A stretch of 10,442 bases of DNA, from contig URRN01000067.1 in the NCBI GenBank assembly GCA_900550185.1, positions 1 to 10,442 on the forward strand, read 5' to 3'. The notes below the pieces were generated by a model. That model did not search any database and was not told where the DNA came from. It worked only from the letters and a program-made list of their open reading frames with translations. Both the position numbers and the translations under genes were made by a program. This document shows positions 1 through 7,306 of the stretch, piece by piece. This DNA comes from an uncultured Collinsella sp. (GTDB lineage: Bacteria; Actinomycetota; Coriobacteriia; Coriobacteriales; Coriobacteriaceae). Position 1 is the first letter of the stretch. Each line of letters opens with the position of its first letter.

Positions 1-1872
1 TGCGGCAAGATGATCCTGGGCTCCGACTCGCACACCCGCTACGGCGCCCTGGGCACCATGGCCGTGGGCGAGGGCGGCGGCGAGCTGGCAAAGCAGCTGC
101 TGCGTGACACCTACGACGTTGCCTATCCCGGTGTCGTCGCCATTTACCTCACGGGCGCCCCGCGCCCCGGCGTCGGCCCGCACGATGTGGCGCTCGCCAT
201 CATCCGCGCCGTCTTTGCCAAGGGCTACGTCAAGAACAAGGTCATGGAGTTTGTGGGCCCGGGCATCGCGAGCATGACGACCGATTACCGCAACGGCGTC
301 GATGTCATGACCACCGAGACCACCTGCCTGTCGAGCATCTGGGCCACCGACGAGGACACGCACACATTCCTGACCATGCACGGCCGCGGCGACGACTACC
401 GCGAGCTCAAGCCCGCCGATGTCGCCTACTACGACGGCTGCGTCGAGGTCGACCTGTCGAGCATCAAGCCCATGATCGCGCTGCCGTTCCATCCTTCCAA
501 CGGCTTTGAGATCGACGAGCTCAATGAGAACCTCGAGGACATCCTTCACGAGGTGGAGCTCGAGGCCGCCAAGATCGGCGAGGGTAAGACGCACTTTAGC
601 CTGCTCGACAAGATCGTCGACGGCAAACTGCACGTGCAGCAGGGCGTTATCGCCGGCTGCTCGGGCGGCAACTACGACTCCGTGGTCCAGGCTGCCCGCG
701 TGCTCAAGGGCGCCAACACCGGCTGCGGCGAGTTCTCGCTGTCGGTCTATCCCACGAGCCAGCCCGTGGCGCTCGAACTCACGCGTCGCGGCTATATCTA
801 CGACCTTATGGAGGCCGGCGCGATCGTGCGCACGGCGTTCTGCGGCCCGTGCTTTGGCGCCGGCGACACGCCTGCCAACAACGGCCTGTCCATCCGCCAC
901 ACCACGCGCAATTTCCCCAACCGCGAGGGTTCCAAGCCGGGTAATGGCCAGCTGAGTGCCGTGGCCCTGATGGACGCCCGCTCCATTGCGGCGACGGCTG
1001 CCAACGGCGGCGTCCTGACGCCGGCGACCGACCTGCCCGAGGAGACTTGGGACGAGGCCTGCGAGTACACCTTTGACGACGCTCCTTACAAGAAGCGCGT
1101 GTACTGGGGCTTTGGCAAGGCGGAGCCTGCCGACGAGCTGGTTGAGGGCCCCAACATCAAGCCGTGGCCCGCGATGGAGCCGCTCGGCGACGACATCCTG
1201 CTTAAGGTGTGCTCCAAGATCATGGACCCGGTCACCACGACCGACGAGCTCATTCCCTCGGGCGAGACGAGTTCCTTCCGCTCCAACCCGCTGGGTCTGG
1301 CCGAGTTTACGCTGAGCCGCCGCGATCCGGCCTACGTGGGTCGTTCCAAGGAGGTCGACGCCGTGGAGAAGCGTCGCGTGGCCGGCGAGGCCGCGGGTGA
1401 CCTGGCGGCGCTCGATGCCGAGCTTGCCGGCGTGTTTGAGGCACTGGCTGGCGCGGGTGTCGCGGCCGATGCCAAGGCGACCGAGTACGGCTCCATGCTC
1501 TATGCCAAGAAGCCGGGCGACGGTTCTGCCCGCGAGCAGGCCGCGAGCTGCCAGCGCGTGATCGGCGGCCTGGCCAACATCGTTCACGAGTACGCCACCA
1601 AGCGCTATCGCTCCAACGTGATGAACTGGGGCATGGTGCCCTTCCAGATGGAGGCCGAGCCCAACTTTGAGGTGGGAGACTACGTCTTTGTGCCGGGTAT
1701 CCGCGCCGCGCTCGATGGCGACCTAAAGGACATCGCCGCCTACGTGGTGCGCGCCGATGGTGCGGTCGAGCAGATTGTGCTCTACATTGCCGATATGACG
1801 GCAGAGGAGCGTGCCATCGTCAAGGCCGGCTGCCTGATCAACTACAACAAGTTCAAGGCCGCTGCCGAGTAG
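1..1872 (+). CDS. Aconitase-superfamily hydratase (YbhJ-like), 5' end missing
   Basis: The reading frame is open from base 1 and ends at TAG 1870-1872, so about 623 residues are visible. E. coli YbhJ has roughly 750, so the first 100-150 residues probably lie outside the window. Aconitase landmarks appear in order. The substrate-binding GSDSHT motif is at the very start. One cysteine sits in AGCSGG (visible residue 220) and a Cys-x-x-Cys in CGPC (281 and 284); together these fit the three ligands of a [4Fe-4S] cluster. A swivel-domain loop GSARE (508-512) is followed by RSNVMNWGMVPF. In aconitase this loop is GSSRE; the first serine, the catalytic base, is kept and the second is alanine. The enzyme should be a soluble cytoplasmic iron-sulfur hydro-lyase. 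The substrate is unknown for this subfamily, so I do not call it acnA. Family call is firm; reaction is inferred. Confidence 0.9.
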   Translation, partial: CGKMILGSDSHTRYGALGTMAVGEGGGELAKQLLRDTYDVAYPGVVAIYLTGAPRPGVGPHDVALAIIRAVFAKGYVKNKVMEFVGPGIASMTTDYRNGVDVMTTETTCLSSIWATDEDTHTFLTMHGRGDDYRELKPADVAYYDGCVEVDLSSIKPMIALPFHPSNGFEIDELNENLEDILHEVELEAAKIGEGKTHFSLLDKIVDGKLHVQQGVIAGCSGGNYDSVVQAARVLKGANTGCGEFSLSVYPTSQPVALELTRRGYIYDLMEAGAIVRTAFCGPCFGAGDTPANNGLSIRHTTRNFPNREGSKPGNGQLSAVALMDARSIAATAANGGVLTPATDLPEETWDEACEYTFDDAPYKKRVYWGFGKAEPADELVEGPNIKPWPAMEPLGDDILLKVCSKIMDPVTTTDELIPSGETSSFRSNPLGLAEFTLSRRDPAYVGRSKEVDAVEKRRVAGEAAGDLAALDAELAGVFEALAGAGVAADAKATEYGSMLYAKKPGDGSAREQAASCQRVIGGLANIVHEYATKRYRSNVMNWGMVPFQMEAEPNFEVGDYVFVPGIRAALDGDLKDIAAYVVRADGAVEQIVLYIADMTAEERAIVKAGCLINYNKFKAAAE

Positions 1873-1887
1873 CGCACTTAATTGTCC

Positions 1888-1961
1888 GCCCGGGGCTTAC
1901 CCTTTCCCGCCCGCTCACGCGCTTCGCGAGGGCCGCGTTCGGGAAAGGGTAAGCCCCGGGC
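1888..1961. repeat. Perfect 22-bp inverted repeat after the hydratase gene
   Basis: Bases 1888-1909 are exactly complementary to 1940-1961, with core cggggcttaccctttcccg. The 30-nt interval holds a smaller hairpin, cgcg-ctt-cgcg (1918-1928). No T-tract follows on either strand, so it is not a standard intrinsic terminator. It begins 15 bases after the hydratase stop. It could protect the mRNA 3' end, act as a weak bidirectional terminator, or be a dispersed palindromic element. Confidence 0.8.
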
Positions 1962-2018
1962 TACATTTCTGCGTTCTCGTTGGGTCTTGAGGGACGCTAA
2001 TAAATAGACTTGCTTGAT

Positions 2019-2049
2019 GCCGCCTCTGTTATCGGGGCGGCTTCTTTTT
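2019..2049 (+). terminator. Intrinsic terminator of the hydratase transcript
   Basis: The stem gccgcctc (2019-2026) pairs with ggggcggc (2034-2041) through 8 pairs including one G-U. The loop has 7 nt, and ttcttttt follows directly. It lies about 150 bases past the hydratase stop, with no other plus-strand gene between them. Confidence 0.8.
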
Positions 2050-2056
2050 GTTGAAA

Positions 2057-2091
2057 ACCACCACAAAGGGGGCAGGCACCTTTGTGGTGGT
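2057..2091. repeat. Palindromic repeat copy A (accaccacaaagg family)
   Basis: Arms accaccacaaagg (2057-2069) and cctttgtggtggt (2079-2091) are perfect 13-bp complements around a 9-nt centre. The same arms recur at 2924-2958 and 3728-3762. Read on the minus strand, the hairpin is followed by tttt, so it may also end the transcript of the minus-strand gene that stops at 2145. I recall this element as common between genes in Collinsella, but could not check. Confidence 0.85.
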
Positions 2092-2144
2092 GGGGACGAG
2101 CTCGATGCTGTTGTGATCGTTGAGCGGCATGTTAATGGGCGGCT

Positions 2145-2813
2145 CTACAGAATTTCATCTGGGCTGGCGGGTTTGGTTGTTTTGGGGGTGCCGAGTTTGG
2201 ATGACGCGAAATCGTCAACATTGTCCTTAATTCCGTCTTTGGTGTAGACAGTGACCATATAGGTGCTGTGTCCGAATTCGCCCTTGTCGCGTGTTGCCCA
2301 GGCATCCCAGTAGGCGGCCCCGTTTCGCCCTTTGATTTTTCCGACACGGCGGAGTTCTGTTCGCTTTAATTTCTGGTTGCTATAGATGGTTCGACCGGCC
2401 TCCTCGGTGAGCCCGCACTGTCCAAGCATCTTGTCGAGGACTTGGTTCATGTGGCGCTCATCGGTGTTTGGTGCGTAGTCGTAGGCGAGGGTGATGGAGT
2501 TGAGTGGCTGGTCGTCGATTAGATAGTTTAGCGCCTGAGGTCCAAGGCAGAAATAGGGGGAGCATCCGTCGATCTGACCGAGCAGTGGCAACTTTGACTG
2601 CCAACTTCCGGTGGGAATTCCATCTTCGTAAAACACGCCGCGACAGATAAAGGAGAGCGAGGTGGCACGCGAGCCGGCGTCGACCATTCCGCATAAATCG
2701 AAGGGCGAGGTGATACCAAGGGAAAAGGGCGTGATGACGATAAGGAAGAGCATCACGATGGGTATGGCGAGAATGGCGATGACGTTGCGACCGGTGGAAT
2801 GAGGCGGCTTCAT
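2145..2813 (-). CDS. Hypothetical single-pass membrane-anchored protein (222 aa)
   Basis: The ATG at 2811-2813 (minus strand) is preceded by GAGGAG with a 5-nt gap, a strong ribosome binding site. This is preferred to the TTG six codons upstream, because the Shine-Dalgarno sequence would then lie inside the gene. Residues 1-10 include a basic Arg9. A hydrophobic helix follows at about 11-28 (VIAILAIPIVMLFLIVI) with no lipobox, so it looks like an uncleaved anchor with the rest outside the cell. The outer part has several cysteines (LCG, ICRG, GCS, YFC, QCG), which could form disulfides, and ends in a Lys/Thr/Pro-rich tail. I recognise no family. It is transcribed away from the gene at 3033. 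Palindromes A and B lie just beyond its two ends. The gene is real with good confidence; its function is unknown. Confidence 0.7.
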   Translation of the reverse strand: MKPPHSTGRNVIAILAIPIVMLFLIVITPFSLGITSPFDLCGMVDAGSRATSLSFICRGVFYEDGIPTGSWQSKLPLLGQIDGCSPYFCLGPQALNYLIDDQPLNSITLAYDYAPNTDERHMNQVLDKMLGQCGLTEEAGRTIYSNQKLKRTELRRVGKIKGRNGAAYWDAWATRDKGEFGHSTYMVTVYTKDGIKDNVDDFASSKLGTPKTTKPASPDEIL

Positions 2814-2923
2814 ATGCGCTCCTCGAGACAAAGATCTGTTGAGGATAGGCAGAAATGGATATGTTCAGAGAACAATTCAAGTTTAATCTCATGGCGCGAG
2901 ATGGTCGACCGTTAGCGTCGAAA

Positions 2924-2958
2924 ACCACCACAAAGGTGCCTGTCCCCTTTGTGGTGGT
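2924..2958. repeat. Palindromic repeat copy B
   Basis: Arms accaccacaaagg (2924-2936) and cctttgtggtggt (2946-2958) are perfect 13-bp complements with centre tgcctgtcc. It sits in the 219-bp space between the two divergent membrane-protein genes, upstream of the promoter candidate at 2978-3006. Relative to the flanking gaaaacc, its centre is inverted compared with copies A and C. Confidence 0.85.
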
Positions 2959-2977
2959 GAGGAGCGCGCGGCTTCTT

Positions 2978-3006
2978 TTGGTAATAGTGTTAGCTGGCGG
3001 TATCAT
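2978..3006 (+). promoter_or_regulatory. Candidate promoter for the gene at 3033
   Basis: TTGGTA (2978-2983) and TATCAT (3001-3006) are separated by 17 bp and match the sigma-70-type consensus at 4/6 and 5/6 positions. Transcription would begin near 3013. That is after the earliest possible GTG (3009) and before the GTG at 3033, which fits the chosen start. Confidence 0.45.
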
Positions 3007-3032
3007 TAGTGCAGGTGGCGAAGGTTTGCATT

Positions 3033-3719
3033 GTGGGGTGTTTTGCCGTGAGCCGTTCTGCCCGTATTGGATTGATTGTCTTGGCGCTTGCGATCGCTGT
3101 GGTTGGCGCGGGCGCTGTCGGTATGGCATTTCTACCTGCTGCGGTGACTGAGCCGGTGGTCAAGCCTGTGACTCAATCTGTCGAACTTCTGACCGGCGAC
3201 GACAAGCCCGAGACCATTACCGTTGATTTTGATGAGCAGCCGGCTGTGCTGGGTATTAGCAATTATCCGCGTATTCAGCTTGGGGCCATGCGCTATACCA
3301 CGGATGCAAGCCTGATCGATAGGGCGTCCGAGCTACTCAAGGGCAAAACATTTAAGCGTTGGTACGGATATGCGTCCTATCGGGCAAAAGCGAACGACAT
3401 GGTTGGCGGATGCCACTCGTCCATCGAGCTGGACACTGCAAACGGCGCAAAGTTATGTGATGTCTCGTACGATCCGGGCTACGAGGGCAATGAGGGTCCG
3501 GGCATCTACATCATGGACGGCGATGTCGCCTATGTCATGGAGGGCGACCAGACCGAGCTCAACGATTTTATGGGTCAGTGTATCCAAGATGCCTATAAAC
3601 AGACCTGCTTGCCTGACCCGCAGACTGCACGCGATAGTGGGTCTGCCCGTACATGGCTGTTCGAGGATGAGATGCCCTGGACCGTCGAATCGGGAAGTAC
3701 GGGTTCGGCGAAGGAGTAG
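3033..3719 (+). CDS. Hypothetical single-pass membrane-anchored protein (228 aa)
   Basis: Three in-frame GTG codons are possible starts: 3009, 3033 and 3048. I chose 3033 because gaagg (3020-3024) lies 8 nt upstream and the candidate promoter starts RNA near 3013. The 3048 start cannot be excluded. A short Arg-containing leader (SRSARIG) precedes a hydrophobic segment (LIVLALAIAVVGAGAVGMAF), an uncleaved anchor or signal peptide without a lipobox cysteine. The remaining ~190 residues should be outside the membrane. They include an acidic Gly-rich stretch (DPGYEGNEGPGIYIMDGD) and cysteines in GGCHSS, KLCDV, GQCIQ and QTCLP. No known family is recognised. It resembles the divergent gene at 2145-2813 in size and topology, but I see no convincing sequence similarity. 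The gene ends at TAG 3717-3719, immediately before a hairpin that may terminate it. Confidence 0.7.
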   Translation: MGCFAVSRSARIGLIVLALAIAVVGAGAVGMAFLPAAVTEPVVKPVTQSVELLTGDDKPETITVDFDEQPAVLGISNYPRIQLGAMRYTTDASLIDRASELLKGKTFKRWYGYASYRAKANDMVGGCHSSIELDTANGAKLCDVSYDPGYEGNEGPGIYIMDGDVAYVMEGDQTELNDFMGQCIQDAYKQTCLPDPQTARDSGSARTWLFEDEMPWTVESGSTGSAKE

Positions 3720-3720
3720 A

Positions 3721-3770
3721 GACCGCGACCACCACAAAGGTGCCTGTCCTCTTTGTGGTGGTTTTCGGTC
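3721..3770 (+). terminator. Palindromic repeat copy C, likely terminator of the gene at 3033
   Basis: Arms accaccacaaagg (3728-3740) and tctttgtggtggt (3750-3762) pair with one G-U. The stem is extended outward by gaccg (3721-3725) against cggtc (3766-3770). The 3' arm is followed by tttt (3762-3765). It begins two bases after the stop codon, so this copy of the repeat may have been taken over as a terminator. The T-run is short, so efficiency is uncertain. Confidence 0.55.
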
Positions 3771-3771
3771 T

Positions 3772-3828
3772 GTCTCGATCTGTAACATCTTGGCCGCTAA
3801 AAGTGGGCCTGGTGTTACAGATTTAGAT
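3772..3828. repeat. Hairpin unit H1 of a three-unit tandem array (degenerate)
   Basis: The left arm gtctcgatctgtaacatc (3772-3789) faces ggtgttacagatttagat (3811-3828). About 14 of 18 positions are complementary, and some of the rest can form G-U pairs. This is the most decayed unit. It begins right after palindrome copy C. Confidence 0.75.
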
Positions 3829-3852
3829 TTTTGATCCGGGTGTTTTCTGTTC

Positions 3853-3909
3853 GTCTCGATCTGTAACAGTTAGACCCTAATTTGCCGAGTAGATGTTACA
3901 GATCGAGAC
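3853..3909. repeat. Hairpin unit H2 of the tandem array
   Basis: The perfect 16-bp arms gtctcgatctgtaaca (3853-3868) and tgttacagatcgagac (3894-3909) enclose a variable 25-nt core. The unit is 57 nt, exactly as long as H1 and H3, and starts 81 bp after H1. Confidence 0.85.
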
Positions 3910-3932
3910 AAACGGTTGCCGCTGGTCATTTT

Positions 3933-3989
3933 CTCTCGATCTGTAACATCTAGGATCAAAAATGGCTGCTAGATGTTACAGATCGAGAC
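3933..3989. repeat. Hairpin unit H3 of the tandem array
   Basis: The perfect 20-bp arms tctcgatctgtaacatctag (3934-3953) and their complement (3969-3988) enclose a 15-nt core. The unit starts 80 bp after H2. No T-run follows, so it is not a normal terminator. Confidence 0.85.
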
Positions 3990-4052
3990 GGTAGCGCGCC
4001 TGGGCAGCGGCGGGCTGACATCTCAGTACCCTATCCATCAATCACTCAGAAA

Positions 4053-4088
4053 ATCTTATATATAGAGACTTAGATTTGTGTATAAGAT
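4053..4088 (+). promoter_or_regulatory. AT-rich inverted repeat in the clpB promoter region
   Basis: atcttatata (4053-4062) and tgtataagat (4079-4088) form a 10-bp inverted repeat with one mismatch, separated by 16 nt. The right arm contains TATAAG (4081-4086), a plausible -10 box, though no good -35 is seen at the usual spacing. The region is far more AT-rich than its surroundings. I find no actinobacterial HAIR (HspR), CIRCE (HrcA) or CtsR-type site. An operator is possible but not shown. Confidence 0.4.
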
Positions 4089-4127
4089 CGTACAAAGCTG
4101 GCAACAATACTTCTCGAACAACGTGAA

Positions 4128-4145
4128 GCCGCCCCGTAGGGCGGC
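4128..4145 (+). promoter_or_regulatory. Leader hairpin next to the clpB ribosome binding site
   Basis: gccgccc (4128-4134) pairs with gggcggc (4139-4145) around a cgta loop. The Shine-Dalgarno gagaggt (4154-4160) starts 9 nt later and lies 6 nt before the ATG. The hairpin leaves the Shine-Dalgarno free, so it may stabilise the mRNA rather than block translation. Without a T-run it is unlikely to terminate. Confidence 0.4.
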
Positions 4146-4166
4146 CGCCCCAAGAGAGGTGATTCC

Positions 4167-6794
<2,628 letters not shown>

Positions 6795-6840
6795 ATTTTG
6801 GGCCATGCCTTAAAAACTACTAGCCGTCTCTAAACGCCAA

Positions 6841-6875
6841 GGGCGGCGGATCCAATTGGGTCCGCCGCCCTTTTT
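6841..6875 (+). terminator. Strong intrinsic terminator of clpB
   Basis: The 13-bp stem 6841-6853 / 6858-6870 (gggcggcgga against tccgccgccc at its base, one G-U inside) has an aatt loop and is followed by ttttt (6871-6875). It lies 46 bases past the clpB stop and separates clpB from the small gene at 6928. Confidence 0.92.
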
Positions 6876-6927
6876 CGTGCGACAATCGATGGTGTTGAAC
6901 ACAATTGCACGGCAAGGAGATATGCAG

Positions 6928-7122
6928 ATGAAAGACGAGAACAAGACGAACGCACCGGTGGCTGAGGCGGCACCCGCCGCACCTAAGCCTGCGCCTAAAC
7001 CGGCGCCCAAGCCGCGCGACCCCTACATCCGTGCCGAGAACGAGGACGATGACGGTTACGACCCCTACAGCGACCGACGCCCCGAGCGCGAGCCAATGTT
7101 CGAAGCTGACCCGTGGCGTTAA
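6928..7122 (+). CDS. Small Pro/Ala/Lys-rich and acidic hypothetical protein (64 aa)
   Basis: Two ATGs lie close together. The one at 6928 is preferred because AAGGAGA (6914-6920) lies 7 nt upstream, whereas the ATG at 6922 is only 1 nt from it. The protein has no hydrophobic segment or signal peptide. Residues 9-29 are low-complexity with repeated Pro-Lys and Ala-Pro (PKPAPKPAPKP). Residues 31-64 are acidic and rich in Asp, Tyr and Arg (DPYIRAENEDDDGYDPY) and end in EADPWR. It is probably disordered and cytoplasmic. The excellent ribosome binding site and the position straight after the clpB terminator support a real gene. No clear promoter fits the roughly 40 nt between terminator and Shine-Dalgarno; TGCGAC ... 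CACAAT is a weak candidate. Function is unknown, and I recognise no family. Confidence 0.65.
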   Translation: MKDENKTNAPVAEAAPAAPKPAPKPAPKPRDPYIRAENEDDDGYDPYSDRRPEREPMFEADPWR

Positions 7123-7174
7123 AGTAGCTAAAAGAGCTCCGTCCCAAAAAGACTGTCCTGGGTGTCGCGGGCGA

Positions 7175-7207
7175 CTAGCTCTGGGCATTGATGCTTGGCA
7201 GCAGAAA
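7175..7207 (-). pseudogene. Displaced 3' end of the minus-strand gene at 8733
   Basis: Bases 7175-7206 match 8733-8764 at 28 of 32 positions. Both copies begin with the reverse complement of a TAG stop. Read on the minus strand, this copy encodes FLLPSINAQS-stop, while the intact gene ends ILLPSIKAQD-stop. One leucine codon differs silently, and the frame is kept. There is no open frame of useful length upstream on the minus strand, so it is a remnant. The homology stops one base before the palindrome at 7208. Confidence 0.65.
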
Positions 7208-7232
7208 AACTTGATTAGCTGCTAATCAAGTT
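7208..7232. promoter_or_regulatory. 25-bp palindrome upstream of the ATPase gene
   Basis: The 12-bp arms aacttgattagc (7208-7219) and gctaatcaagtt (7221-7232) are perfect complements around a single central base. A one-base centre is too tight for a good RNA hairpin and suits a dimeric DNA-binding protein. It contains two copies of the 10-mer cttgattagc in opposite orientation. The same 10-mer occurs twice more downstream. Confidence 0.7.
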
Positions 7233-7237
7233 ACACG

Positions 7238-7299
7238 CAATCTTGCTCTCTTGCTAATCAAGAGTGGATATAATCTTGATTAGCAAGAGAGCAAGATTG
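7238..7299 (+). promoter_or_regulatory. Perfect 26-bp inverted repeat with embedded -10 box (ATPase promoter)
   Basis: Bases 7238-7263 are exactly complementary to 7274-7299, with a 10-nt gap. Each arm contains the 10-mer cttgattagc (7253-7262 reversed, 7275-7284 forward). A consensus -10 box TATAAT (7269-7274) lies at the centre of symmetry. The -35 is poor: TTGCTC (7243-7248) is 20 bp away and ctctct lies at 17 bp. RNA started here would contain only the right arm. RNA reading through from upstream would fold a long hairpin whose base touches the ATPase Shine-Dalgarno (ggag, 7299-7302). Regulation by a protein bound to these sites, possibly autoregulation, is inferred. Confidence 0.65.
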
Positions 7300-7306
7300 G
7301 AGAATC

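Larger units (their letters stand above)
3720..4166. other. 447-bp non-coding region upstream of clpB
   Basis: No convincing gene is present. The region holds palindrome copy C, then the three 57-nt hairpin units (3772-3989), then about 60 bases without visible structure (3990-4052), and finally the AT-rich clpB promoter region and leader hairpin. Confidence 0.75.

Noticed and set aside
2458..3129. Open frame on the minus strand spanning the divergent promoter region (also plus-strand frame 2855-3151)
   Set aside because: They overlap better-supported genes, cross palindrome copy B, have Arg/His/Pro-rich shadow compositions and lack a convincing ribosome binding site.
3772..3989. CRISPR array
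   Set aside because: The units are 57-nt inverted repeats with variable cores, not short direct repeats with uniform spacers. There are only three, and no cas gene is nearby.
4128..4145. Riboswitch or RNA thermometer in the clpB leader
   Set aside because: The hairpin is very GC-rich and does not cover the Shine-Dalgarno, so it would not melt or free the site in the way a thermometer does. No riboswitch core is recognisable.
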